A DNA stretch of 49,439 bases. Origin: Litorilinea aerophila. GTDB taxonomy: Bacteria; Chloroflexota; Anaerolineae; Caldilineales; Caldilineaceae. The stretch is from contig CAMDEX010000014.1 in NCBI GenBank assembly GCA_945897075.1, positions 1-49,439 on the forward strand. The letters are read 5' to 3'. Made by a program: the position numbers and the translations under genes. Shown here piece after piece: positions 9,389 through 16,894 of the stretch (position 1 is its first letter; the number at the start of each line of letters is the position of its first letter). The notes beneath the pieces were generated by a model, which was given only the letters and a program-made list of their open reading frames with translations, did no database searches and was not told the DNA's origin.

Positions 9389-9444
9389 CCCTCGTCCCCA
9401 AATACAAGGCGTATGCTTTGTGTTTGGATCGGACGGGGGTTTTT
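9389..9444 (+). terminator. Regulated intrinsic terminator of the T-box
   Basis: CCCTCGTCC at 9389-9397 pairs with GGACGGGGG at 9431-9439, with inner pairing of AAATACAA and TTGTGTTT, followed by TTTTT. The 5' arm overlaps the antiterminator strand, the classic mutually exclusive T-box switch. Confidence 0.85.
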
Positions 9445-9448
9445 CTAT

Positions 9449-9552
9449 TGGAGAGCGGGGATCGGAGACTGGGGGTCGGGGACTGGGGATAGGGGACTTG
9501 AAGCGCACAGTCCTCAATCCCCAATCCCCAGTCTCCAATCCCTAATCCCCTC
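9449..9552. repeat. Palindromic word array before trpE
   Basis: Left words GGGGATCGGAGACTGGGGG, GGGGACTGGGGATAGGGG; right words CAATCCCCAATCCCCAG, TCTCCAATCCCTAATCCCC. It lies between the T-box terminator and the trpE ribosome site (GAGGGAGAG), adding about 100 nt to the leader of the antiterminated transcript. Confidence 0.65.
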
Positions 9553-9569
9553 ACCAGAGGGAGAGAACG

Positions 9570-11084
9570 ATGGCAAGCTACAAACCGACTTTGGATGAAG
9601 CACGTACTTTGGCAAAGGATGGCAATCTGATTCCGGTCTATCGGGAGCTGCCGGCAGATTTGGAGACGCCGGTTGCGGTCTTTTTGAAGCTGCGCAACGG
9701 CGGCCCCAGCTTTCTATTGGAATCGGTGGAGAAGGGCGAGCAGGTGGGGCGCTACAGTTTTATCGGCGTCCACCCGCCGATGAGCGCCTGCGGCATCGGC
9801 GACCGGGTGGTGATCGGTGGGGCCGGCGGACAGGTGTTGGAGGAGCAGAGGGGCGATCCGTTGGAGATTCTGCGCGAGCTGATGGCTGCGCGCAAGCCGG
9901 TGCAGCTTCCTGGCCTGCCCCGCTTTACCGGCGGCGCGGTGGGCTACTTCGGCTACGATCTGGTGCGTTTTATCGAACGGCTGCCGGAAACTGCCCAACA
10001 GACCCTGCGCATCCCCAATCTGCTCCTGCTCTTTGCCGACAATCTGGTCGTCTTTGATCACGTCAAGCACAAACTGATCATCATCGCCAATATGCGTGTG
10101 GAGGGCGATATGCGCGCCGCCTACGCCGACGCGGTGGCGCGCATAGACAAAATCATCGCCAGCCTGCGCCAGCCGTTGACGCCGCCCCTGCCCCGTGAGT
10201 GCGCCAACGGCGCGCACTGGACGAGCAACTTTAGCCAAGCCGAGTACGAGGCCAATGTGCGCAAGGCCAAAGAGTATATCGCGGCGGGGGACATCTTCCA
10301 GGTGGTGCCCAGCCAGCGGCTCAGCCGCCCCACCGAAGCCGACCCCTTTACGATCTACCGGGCGCTGCGCATGCTCAACCCGTCGCCCTATCTCTTCTTC
10401 CTGGACTTCAACGGCGTGGCCGGGGTGGCCGAGGCGTCGGGCACAGACGAACCGATCCGCATCATCGGCTCCAGCCCGGAGATGCATGTGATGTTGGAGG
10501 ACGGCACCGCCTATCTCCACCCCATCGCGGGGACACGCTGGCGCGGCAAGAGCGAAGCCGAGGACAACGCGCTGGCTGCCGAGCTGTTGGCCGATCCCAA
10601 AGAGCGGGCCGAGCATGTAATGCTGGTGGATTTGGGGCGCAACGATCTGGGCCGGGTCTGCGAATACGGCTCGGTGACTGTGCCGGTGATGATGCAGGTG
10701 GAGCGCTACAGCCACGTCATGCACATTGTCAGCGATGTGCGCGGGCGCATCCAGCCCCAACACGACGCCATCAGCCTGCTCAAAGCCACCTTCCCCGCGG
10801 GCACAGTCAGCGGCGCGCCCAAAGTGCGGGCGATGGAGATCATCGAAGAGTTGGAGGGCACACGCCGCGGTCTCTACGCCGGCGCGGTGGGCTACATTGA
10901 CTACGACGGCACGATGGACACCTGCATCGCCATCCGCACGATTGTAATGCAGGGGAAGGTGTGCAATTTGCAGGCGGGCGGCGGCGTCGTCGCCGACAGC
11001 GACCCCACATCGGAATACAACGAAAGTTGGAACAAAGCGAGAGCACTATCAGTAGCGGTCGATGAAGCCGAGAAGGGATTGTGA
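9570..11084 (+). CDS. trpE: Anthranilate synthase component I
   Basis: A 504-residue chorismate-binding enzyme making anthranilate from chorismate with ammonia from TrpG. The N-terminal domain carries the tryptophan feedback-site motif LLES (about residue 50), so allosteric inhibition is expected. The C-terminal chorismate-binding domain has PSQR, the GSSPEMHV segment, HPIAGTRWRG, a DLGRNDLGRV motif and the FPAGTVSGAPKVRAMEII segment. Length is normal. The ATG at 9570 follows GAGGGAGAG. It is the first structural gene after the T-box switch. Confidence 0.95.
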   Translation: MASYKPTLDEARTLAKDGNLIPVYRELPADLETPVAVFLKLRNGGPSFLLESVEKGEQVGRYSFIGVHPPMSACGIGDRVVIGGAGGQVLEEQRGDPLEILRELMAARKPVQLPGLPRFTGGAVGYFGYDLVRFIERLPETAQQTLRIPNLLLLFADNLVVFDHVKHKLIIIANMRVEGDMRAAYADAVARIDKIIASLRQPLTPPLPRECANGAHWTSNFSQAEYEANVRKAKEYIAAGDIFQVVPSQRLSRPTEADPFTIYRALRMLNPSPYLFFLDFNGVAGVAEASGTDEPIRIIGSSPEMHVMLEDGTAYLHPIAGTRWRGKSEAEDNALAAELLADPKERAEHVMLVDLGRNDLGRVCEYGSVTVPVMMQVERYSHVMHIVSDVRGRIQPQHDAISLLKATFPAGTVSGAPKVRAMEIIEELEGTRRGLYAGAVGYIDYDGTMDTCIAIRTIVMQGKVCNLQAGGGVVADSDPTSEYNESWNKARALSVAVDEAEKGL

Positions 11085-11134
11085 GATGATGGGATGATGT
11101 GGGACGTGCCATCATCTCATCATCCCATCATCTC
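11083..11134. repeat. Palindromic word array between trpE and trpS
   Basis: GAGATGATGGGATGATG on the left is answered by CATCATCTCATCATCCC and ATCATCTC on the right, giving a strong hairpin directly after the trpE stop codon. Confidence 0.7.
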
Positions 11135-11163
11135 CTTCCGAATGGCAAACACCAGGAGAGAAA

Positions 11164-12225
11164 ATGATGACTACAAATTCACGCAAACGCATTTTGACCG
11201 GTGATCGGCCCACGGGCAAGCTGCATCTGGGCCATTATGTGGGCAGCCTGCGCCACAGGCTGCGCTTTCAGGACGAGTACGAGTGTTTCTTTATCATTGC
11301 CGATCTGCACATGCTGACGACGAAGCCCAGCAAAGAGGACATCTACGCCATCGGCGAGAATGCCCGCCAGATTGTGTTGGATCACCTGGCGATTGGGATT
11401 GACCCAGCGAAGGTGACTTTTTACCTGCAATCGGCGGTGCATGAAATCTACGAACTGCAACTGCTGATCAGCGGGTTGGTGACGGTGGAACGGCTGCAAC
11501 AGTTGCCGACTATCAAAGATATGGCCGCCGCCGCCCATTTGGAGCAGATGCCCTACAATCTGCTCGGCTATCCGGTGCTGCAATCCGCAGATATTCTGAT
11601 GCCCCGTGCCCATCTGGTGCCTGTGGGCAAGGACAACGAAAGTCACGTCGAGATCACCCGGCAGATCGCCCGCCGCTTCAACAATCTCTACGGCGAGGTC
11701 TTCCCGGAGCCGGACGCCTATGTGGAGGGCGGCACGCTTGTCGGTACCGACGGTCAGGCCAAAATGAGCAAGAGTCTGGGCAACGCCATCCTGCTCAGCG
11801 ATGACAGTAGGACGGTGCGTAAGCAGATCAACGGCATGTACACGGACCCCAACCGCATCTCCGCCGACATTCCCGGCAATGTGGAGGGCAACCCGGTCTT
11901 CGCCTATCACGACATCTTCAACCCGAATGTCGCCGAAATGGAGGATCTGAAAGAGCGCTACCGGGCGGGACGGGTGGGGGATGTGGAGGTGAAGGAGAAG
12001 CTCTTTGTGGCGCTGGAAAACTTCCTCAACCCCATCCGGGAGCGCCGGGCTGAATACGAAGCCCAGACCGGCTACGTGGACGAGCTGCTCTACGAGGGCA
12101 CACTGCGCGCCCGTGAAGAGGCCCAGGCCACGCTCATCGAAGTCAAAAAGGCGATGGGTTTCACAGGCGTCTGGAATCGGATTCGCCGCTCCGCGGAGAA
12201 GCGGCAGAAGAAAGTGGAGAATTAG
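11164..12225 (+). CDS. trpS: Tryptophanyl-tRNA synthetase
   Basis: A 353-residue class I aminoacyl-tRNA synthetase charging tRNA-Trp. The N-terminal Rossmann part has the HIGH-type motif within GDRPTGKLHLGHYVGS. The second ATP motif is KMSKSLGN (about residue 200). Length fits compact bacterial TrpS (about 330-350). It sits inside the T-box-controlled trp operon, so shortage of charged tRNA-Trp should raise both tryptophan synthesis and charging capacity. Two adjacent ATG codons (11164, 11167) follow CAGGAGAGAAA; the first is used. Confidence 0.95.
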   Translation: MMTTNSRKRILTGDRPTGKLHLGHYVGSLRHRLRFQDEYECFFIIADLHMLTTKPSKEDIYAIGENARQIVLDHLAIGIDPAKVTFYLQSAVHEIYELQLLISGLVTVERLQQLPTIKDMAAAAHLEQMPYNLLGYPVLQSADILMPRAHLVPVGKDNESHVEITRQIARRFNNLYGEVFPEPDAYVEGGTLVGTDGQAKMSKSLGNAILLSDDSRTVRKQINGMYTDPNRISADIPGNVEGNPVFAYHDIFNPNVAEMEDLKERYRAGRVGDVEVKEKLFVALENFLNPIRERRAEYEAQTGYVDELLYEGTLRAREEAQATLIEVKKAMGFTGVWNRIRRSAEKRQKKVEN

Positions 12226-12318
12226 AGATTGGGAGATTGCGGGATTAGGAGATTAGGAGATTAGGAGATTAGGAGATTACTCACCGCAATCCAATCTCTT
12301 AATCTCCTAATCTCCTCC
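12226..12318. repeat. Palindromic word array between trpS and trpG
   Basis: Five or more GGAGATTA words on the left are answered by CAATCTCTTAATCTCC and TAATCTCCTCCC on the right. The array begins immediately after the trpS stop. Confidence 0.7.
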
Positions 12319-12356
12319 CTCGGCACATTTCAGCATTGAGATAGGGGAAGCTACCA

Positions 12357-12923
12357 ATGATCGCAGTCATAGACAACTACGACAGTTTTACCTACAATTT
12401 GGTACAATACCTGGGCGAAATTGGCGGGCAAGATATTCGCGTCTGGCGCAACGACGCCATTGACGTGGAGGCGCTGGCCGATCTGCGCCCCAGCCACGTG
12501 ATTATCAGCCCCGGCCCCGGTTCGCCGGACAAGGACAGCGGCATCAGCAATGATGTGATCCGCGTGCTGGGCGAGACAACGCCGATTCTGGGCGTCTGTC
12601 TGGGCCAGCAGTGCATCGGCCACGTCTTCGGTGGCAATGTGGTGCGTGCGCCGCGGCTGATGCACGGCAAGGTCAGCCCCATCCAGCACAACGGCGCGGG
12701 CATTTTCGCCGGGCTGCCCAGCCCCTTCACCGCCACCCGCTACCACAGCCTGATTGTGGAGGAGCCGCTGCCCGCTGTGTTGGAAGCGACGGCCTTTACG
12801 ACGGAAGGCGAACTGATGGGATTGCGCCACCGCACACGACGGATCTTCGGCGTGCAGTTCCACCCAGAGAGCATTCTGACCGAGTACGGACACGATTTGT
12901 TGCGGAACTTTCTGAAAGTATAG
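12357..12923 (+). CDS. trpG: Anthranilate synthase glutamine amidotransferase
   Basis: A 188-residue class I glutamine amidotransferase supplying ammonia to TrpE. The oxyanion segment SPGPGSP is near residue 61, the nucleophile is C81 in GVCLGQQ, and the His/Glu pair lies in VQFHPES near the C-terminus. The triad is complete. Homologues can also serve as PabA for folate; the trp-operon setting favours TrpG. The start follows GGGGAAG about 8 nt upstream. Confidence 0.93.
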   Translation: MIAVIDNYDSFTYNLVQYLGEIGGQDIRVWRNDAIDVEALADLRPSHVIISPGPGSPDKDSGISNDVIRVLGETTPILGVCLGQQCIGHVFGGNVVRAPRLMHGKVSPIQHNGAGIFAGLPSPFTATRYHSLIVEEPLPAVLEATAFTTEGELMGLRHRTRRIFGVQFHPESILTEYGHDLLRNFLKV

Positions 12924-12925
12924 GT

Positions 12926-13091
12926 ATTGCGTATTTCGTATTGCGTAAGTGAGATACGATTGGTGGACAGATGGTGATTGGCCCGAAGGGATGAAACGTG
13001 AAACGTGAGATCCTCCGATTCTTCTCACGCCTCACGTTTCATTTGTCCCTCAATCGTCACTACTTACGGAATACGCAATACGCAATACGCA
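12926..13091. repeat. Nested palindromic word arrays between trpG and trpD
   Basis: Two arrays are nested. Outer arms are TATTGCGTATTTCGTATTGC (12926 onward) and CTTACGGAATACGCAATACG with further CAATACGC (13064-13091). Inner arms are ATGAAACGTGAAACGTGAG (about 12990) and CTCACGCCTCACGTTTCAT (13024-13042). The inner words match those between coxG and coxS. Confidence 0.7.
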
Positions 13092-13108
13092 GCCCAAAGG
13101 AGAACCCA

Positions 13109-14146
13109 ATGCCCACCCCCATCCACACCGCCCTGGAAAGCCTCTTTGCCGGGGAGAGTCTCTCCGCCCAGGCCGCGGACGAGGCGATGACGCAGATTAT
13201 GACCGGGGAGGCCACGCCTGCGCTGATCGGCGCGTTTCTGGCTGCCCTGCGGCTCAAAGGCGAGACCGTTGACGAGATTACCGGCTGCGCACGGGCGATG
13301 AAGCGCAACGCCACCCAAGTCCGCCCCCTGCTGGGCGACACGCCCGTTCTCGATATTGTGGGCACGGGCGGCGACGGCACGCAGAAGTTCAACATCAGTA
13401 CGACTGCGGCCTTTGTGATTGCCGGCCACGGGGTGAAGGTCGCCAAACACGGCAACCGTTCCAACCGGCGCGCGGGCAGCGCGGATGTGCTGGAGGCGTT
13501 GGGGGCGACATTGCAGACGACGCCGGAGCAGGTGGCGGAATGTGTGGAGGAGGTGGGCATCGCCTTCCTCTTTGCCCCTTCCTACCACCCAGCCATGCGC
13601 CACGCCATCGGCCCGCGGCGGGAGATCCAGACGCGCACGATTTTCAATATCCTCGGCCCGCTGACCAACCCGGCCTCGCCCACAAATATGCTGGTGGGCG
13701 TCTTTGCGCCGGAACTGACCGAACCGATGGCGCAGGTGTTGGGCAATATGGGCGTCAACGCCGCCTACGTCGTCCACGGCTACTACGAAACAGGCACAGG
13801 GCTGGACGAACTGACCCCCACCGGTGTCAGCCGGGTCAGCCACCTGCGCAACGGGGCAGTGACGACCACAACTTTCGACCCGGCAGAATTAGGGTTGGCC
13901 CGCGCTACGCTGGCCGATATGCAGGGGGGCGACGCAGCCACGAACGCCGCCATCCTGCGCGGCATCCTCTCTGGTGAGATGCGCGGGCCGAAGCGGGATG
14001 CGGTGCTGCTCAACGCCGCGGCCGCGCTCAGCACCGAATGTGGCGACTGGCAAGCCGGTCTGGCCGAAGCCAGCGCAAGCATCGACAGCGGCGCGGCACT
14101 GGATGTGTTGGAAAGATTTATTGAAAAGACAAAGACGTTTGCGTAA
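13109..14146 (+). CDS. trpD: Anthranilate phosphoribosyltransferase
   Basis: A 345-residue enzyme joining anthranilate to PRPP. The PRPP-binding loop is GTGGDG (about residue 84), followed by KFNIST. The HGNRSNRRAGSAD segment and an RREIQTRTIFNILGPL segment are typical of the family. Length is standard. The start at 13109 is preceded by AAAGGAGA; upstream in-frame codons read through the word repeat and are rejected. Confidence 0.95.
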   Translation: MPTPIHTALESLFAGESLSAQAADEAMTQIMTGEATPALIGAFLAALRLKGETVDEITGCARAMKRNATQVRPLLGDTPVLDIVGTGGDGTQKFNISTTAAFVIAGHGVKVAKHGNRSNRRAGSADVLEALGATLQTTPEQVAECVEEVGIAFLFAPSYHPAMRHAIGPRREIQTRTIFNILGPLTNPASPTNMLVGVFAPELTEPMAQVLGNMGVNAAYVVHGYYETGTGLDELTPTGVSRVSHLRNGAVTTTTFDPAELGLARATLADMQGGDAATNAAILRGILSGEMRGPKRDAVLLNAAAALSTECGDWQAGLAEASASIDSGAALDVLERFIEKTKTFA

Positions 14147-14258
14147 GGAAGGGATGATGGGATAATAATGGGTCTTGCCGTCCATTGTCTCATCATCCCA
14201 TCATCCATTTCCCGTCCCTCACCCAATCTCTAATCGCCAATCTCCAATCCCCAATCCC
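14147..14258. repeat. Palindromic word array between trpD and trpC
   Basis: GATGATGGGATAATAATGGG is answered by CATTGTCTCATCATCCC and ATCATCC; a second block AATCTCTAATCGCCAATC with CCAATCCCCAATCCC follows without an obvious left arm. It ends a few bases before the trpC ATG, leaving no clear Shine-Dalgarno sequence for trpC. Confidence 0.6.
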
Positions 14259-14262
14259 TCCT

Positions 14263-15111
14263 ATGCCAAAACACTCCCAACTCGACATTGCCAAACACAA
14301 AGGCGAAGTGCTGGACGAAATTATGGCCTGGAAGCGTCAGGAGGTGCCCCGCCGTATGGAGGAGATGCCTCTGGCCCAGGTCAAAGCCTTTGCCCGCCTC
14401 TCGCCACCCGCCATCAACTTCGCCGCAGCATTGACCCGCACTGCCGGGGCCAGCCTCATCGCTGAAGTCAAGCGCGCCAGCCCATCCAAAGGGCTGATCG
14501 CCCGCGACTGGGACCCGCCCCTCATCGCCGAAACTTTTGCCCGCAACGGCGCGGCGGCCATCTCCTGCCTGACCGACACCCGCTTTTTCCAGGGCGAGCT
14601 GGCCTATCTCACCGCCATCGCCGAGCGGCTGGCCGCGAGAAAATTGTCAGTCCCGGTTCTGCGCAAGGAGTTCATCTACCACGAATACCAGGTCTACGAA
14701 GCCCGTATGGCCGGGGCCGACGCCATTTTGCTGATTGTCTCTGTGCTGGGCGACAACGACCTGCGCGCTTTGCACAAACTTTCCAACGAACTGGGGATGG
14801 GCGTGCTGGTGGAAGTGCATGACGAGGCGGAGTTGGAACGCGCGCTGGCCGCGGACAGCCAGATCATCGGCGTCAACAACCGCAACCTCAAGACTTTTGA
14901 GGTGGACATCGAGAACACCGCCCGCCTGCGTGCGCTGATCCCCGCGGGCAGGGTTGTGGTGGGCGAGAGCGGCATCCGCGACACCGCAGATGTGCGGCGT
15001 ATGGCGGAGATGGGCTGCGACGCCATTCTGGTGGGGGAGACCTTCTGCAAACTACCCCAGAGCGAGCGGGGGGCAAAGGTCAGCGAATTTGTAAAGGCTG
15101 GACGGAGATAA
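14263..15111 (+). CDS. trpC: Indole-3-glycerol phosphate synthase
   Basis: A 282-residue TIM-barrel enzyme closing the indole ring. Diagnostic segments are the IAEVKRASPSKG strand-1 motif with catalytic Lys, the LRKEFIYHEYQVYEA strand, GVNNRNLKTFEVD, and the phosphate-binding ESGI and GCDAILVGE segments. An N-terminal helix with EVLDEIMAWKRQEV is normal for the family. The ATG at 14263 lies just after a word array (CCAATCCCTCCT), so translation may rely on the CCTCC-rich leader or on coupling. Confidence 0.94.
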   Translation: MPKHSQLDIAKHKGEVLDEIMAWKRQEVPRRMEEMPLAQVKAFARLSPPAINFAAALTRTAGASLIAEVKRASPSKGLIARDWDPPLIAETFARNGAAAISCLTDTRFFQGELAYLTAIAERLAARKLSVPVLRKEFIYHEYQVYEARMAGADAILLIVSVLGDNDLRALHKLSNELGMGVLVEVHDEAELERALAADSQIIGVNNRNLKTFEVDIENTARLRALIPAGRVVVGESGIRDTADVRRMAEMGCDAILVGETFCKLPQSERGAKVSEFVKAGRR

Positions 15112-15123
15112 ACGGCGTAAAGT

Positions 15124-15582
15124 TCATGAAGGAGGTGTATACACGGATAAAAGGAAACACGGATAATTCGAACTTTCATCCGTGTTCTTTTCCATCCGTG
15201 TGTACAAAGGGTAGAGGATAGCATCGATCTCGCGCAGCACAGCGGCCAGGTCGGGCGCTTCGGCGGCGATTACCCCGTCCGCCGTGTGCTTGTGGGACGG
15301 GAAGGTGGGCAGGTCGGGGAAATGGGGTGAATTGTCGTAGCGAAAGATGAGCGCGCCGTCCGCAGATTGGTAGTGAAAGACATAGCGCACTTTTTCAACA
15401 GTCCTGGCCTCACTGGGAATCACTTCTTCTACAATACCCAAGAACGACTGATCGTAGAAACGCACGCGGGCAGTCATAATCGTGCCTTTGCTCTTCTGGC
15501 GGAAGTCCAAAGACTCGATTTCCAGATCGCGACGCGAACGCAATGTGTCTTCGAGACGCGCCTGATACGCGCCGAGATTCAT
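15124..15582 (-). CDS. TumE-like (DUF6516) protein, module 1
   Basis: A 152-residue protein resembling the TumE/DUF6516 toxin family. The core has a beta-rich R-Y-V-F-H-Y-Q segment, the FRYDNSPHFPDLPTFPSHKH stretch and a C-terminal VLREID helix. It is a clear paralogue of the protein at 15905-16309, with a near-identical HKHTADGVIAAEAPDLA segment. Its ATG overlaps the stop of the partner gene by 4 bp. The last 20 or so residues are encoded by a palindromic word array and have no counterpart in module 2. Toxin activity is inferred from the family only. Confidence 0.65.
   Translation of the reverse strand: MNLGAYQARLEDTLRSRRDLEIESLDFRQKSKGTIMTARVRFYDQSFLGIVEEVIPSEARTVEKVRYVFHYQSADGALIFRYDNSPHFPDLPTFPSHKHTADGVIAAEAPDLAAVLREIDAILYPLYTRMEKNTDESSNYPCFLLSVYTPPS
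15136..15206. repeat. Word array forming the 3' end of the TumE-like gene
   Basis: Arms GTATACACGGATAAAAGG with AAACACGGAT, and ATCCGTGTTCTTTTCC with ATCCGTGTGTAC, flank a 13-nt centre. It lies mostly inside the 3' coding end of the minus-strand gene, between that gene and trpC, which converge. Confidence 0.7.
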
Positions 15583-15902
15583 GCCGGCACCAATTCCAAA
15601 ACAGGCGACTGTACAGAGGCGTGCATCAGCGCCACTTCGATCTCGCGCCGTGTTCTCAGATAGAGATCGTACACCGCAGCCCACTCCATAATGTCCAGAT
15701 CATCGCCCATTTTACCGGTCTGGAAACCGCTATAAAATTCATCCGACGCCATTTCGTGCTTTTCCTCAAAGCAGCGCAAATCCGCGGCCAGTTCCAATAG
15801 ATCGTCAATGGGGTTGGCCGCGGCCATCGCCTCGGCCATTTGGCGCTGAAACTCCTCGGACGACTTGGGCATTGTCTCGTGGGTGTAAGAAAGGGTGGGC
15901 AT
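15579..15902 (-). CDS. Putative antitoxin partner, module 1
   Basis: A 107-residue acidic, mostly helical protein starting MPTLSYTHETMPKSSEEF. It is a paralogue of the protein at 16306-16659; the first half is almost identical and the C-terminal part has diverged. It lies directly upstream of the TumE-like gene with a 4-bp overlap, the layout expected of an antitoxin. The ATG at 15902 has AGGAGAG at good spacing; another ATG at 15908 is too close to it. No DNA-binding motif is evident. Confidence 0.6.
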   Translation of the reverse strand: MPTLSYTHETMPKSSEEFQRQMAEAMAAANPIDDLLELAADLRCFEEKHEMASDEFYSGFQTGKMGDDLDIMEWAAVYDLYLRTRREIEVALMHASVQSPVLELVPA

Positions 15903-15904
15903 CG

Positions 15905-16309
15905 TCATCTCTCCTGGTAAGGATTCAATGAATCCGCGTAAAGAAGCGCGTCGATCTCGCGCAGCACATCGGCCAGGTCGGGCGCTTCGGCGGCGATTAC
16001 CCCGTCCGCCGTGTGCTTGTGGAATGGGAATGTCGGTAAGTCCGGGTAATGAGCCGTATCGTCATAACGGAAGATGAGCGCTCCATCTTCTGATTGATAA
16101 TGAAATGTGAACTCAATTCGACGCATCTCACGCTCGTTTATGCGTTCCAAATCTTCTGACAGAAAGAGACGGGAGACGTCATAAAAGCGTACTCGGGCGC
16201 GGAATGACGCGTCTTCCCGCAATTGGCGAATCCACAAGTCATCAATCTCAATATCAGAACGAGATCGTAGGGTATTTTCCAGTCTGTCCAGGTACGCATT
16301 AAGTTTCAT
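15905..16309 (-). CDS. TumE-like (DUF6516) protein, module 2
   Basis: A 134-residue homologue of the TumE-like protein of module 1, with the same FRYDDTAHYPDLPTFPFHKH stretch and C-terminal VLREIDALLYAD helix. It lacks the repeat-encoded tail of module 1 and probably shows the true family length. The start ATG overlaps the partner stop at 16306-16309. The four minus-strand genes at 15124-16659 run as one compact unit with gaps or overlaps of only a few bases. Confidence 0.65.
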   Translation of the reverse strand: MKLNAYLDRLENTLRSRSDIEIDDLWIRQLREDASFRARVRFYDVSRLFLSEDLERINEREMRRIEFTFHYQSEDGALIFRYDDTAHYPDLPTFPFHKHTADGVIAAEAPDLADVLREIDALLYADSLNPYQER

Positions 16310-16659
16310 ACGGCGACTGACTCAGCCACTGGAACGCTTGCAGTCACAGAGATTTCCTCATGCGGCCACACCGCAGCCCGCATCAGCGCTGATTCGATGG
16401 AGCGGCGGGTCTTTGTATACATCCGAAAACACGAAGACCAACCAAAAAAGTCGAAATCATCTCCCATCTGACCGGCCTTAAAACGACGATAAAACTCTTC
16501 TGACGCCATCGCATACTTTTCCTCAAAGCAGCGCAAATCCGCGGCCAGTTCTAACAGATCGTCAATGGGGTTGGACGCGGCCATCGCCTCGGCCAACTGG
16601 CGCTGAAACTCCTCCGACGACTTGGGCATTGTCTCGTGGGTGTACGAAAGGGTGGGCAT
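16306..16659 (-). CDS. Putative antitoxin partner, module 2
   Basis: A 117-residue protein, first gene of the four-gene minus-strand unit. The start at 16659 follows CCAGGAGAAACGAC. It opens MPTLSYTHETMPKSSEEF as in module 1. The C-terminal tail is Ala/Val-rich. No promoter was clearly recognised. It was inferred to be the antitoxin from position and from pairing with a TumE-like gene. Confidence 0.6.
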   Translation of the reverse strand: MPTLSYTHETMPKSSEEFQRQLAEAMAASNPIDDLLELAADLRCFEEKYAMASEEFYRRFKAGQMGDDFDFFGWSSCFRMYTKTRRSIESALMRAAVWPHEEISVTASVPVAESVAV

Positions 16660-16706
16660 TGTCGTTTCTCCTGGCTGGGCAAGCACGCAGCGCAATTATA
16701 CCACAA

Positions 16707-16878
16707 TTCCTGGCGATTAGGGATTGGGGATTAGCGACTGGGGATTGGGGATTGGGGATTGGCGATTGACCACCTGCGAGTTGCCACTTGCGACATGCCA
16801 CCTGCAACCTTCCACCTGCAACCTGCCACCTGCAACCTGCCAACCTGCCACCTTCCACTTGCAACTTTCCCCCTTTCC
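16707..16878. repeat. Long word array before the HAD gene
   Basis: The left third has repeated GGGGATTGG words (GACTGGGGATTGGGGATTGG). The right two thirds repeat CCACCTGCAACC and TTGCCACTTGC words. The two halves use different words, so this may be two half-arrays fused. The words match those at 4277-4424 and 44206-44285. Confidence 0.6.
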
Positions 16879-16894
16879 GAGTACCCTATCCGGT

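Larger units (their letters stand above)
9033..9444 (+). promoter_or_regulatory. T-box riboswitch, tryptophan type
   Basis: The leader has T-box hallmarks. GAAGAGTAGC starts stem I. The distal stem I arm follows with CAGAGAG and a GGTGGAAATGGGAC segment. The specifier region is GTGAATGGGCC, in which TGG (9134-9136, Trp codon) follows the conserved GAA. A candidate stem III pairs AGACTGGCGC (9253-9262) with GTCGCTCAGTCT (9343-9354). The T-box antiterminator core GGGGTGGCACCACGGG (9359-9374) can pair with CCCTCGTCCCC (9389-9399). The same 3' bases form the terminator. Uncharged tRNA-Trp is expected to stabilise the antiterminator and switch on the trpE-trpS-trpG-trpD-trpC transcripts. The exact stem limits are not computed. 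Confidence 0.88.

Noticed and set aside
1210..16878. Spacer word arrays as possible CRISPR arrays
   Set aside because: The repeated words are only 7-10 nt, have no unique spacers of constant length, and are mirrored as inverted arms; no cas gene is present.
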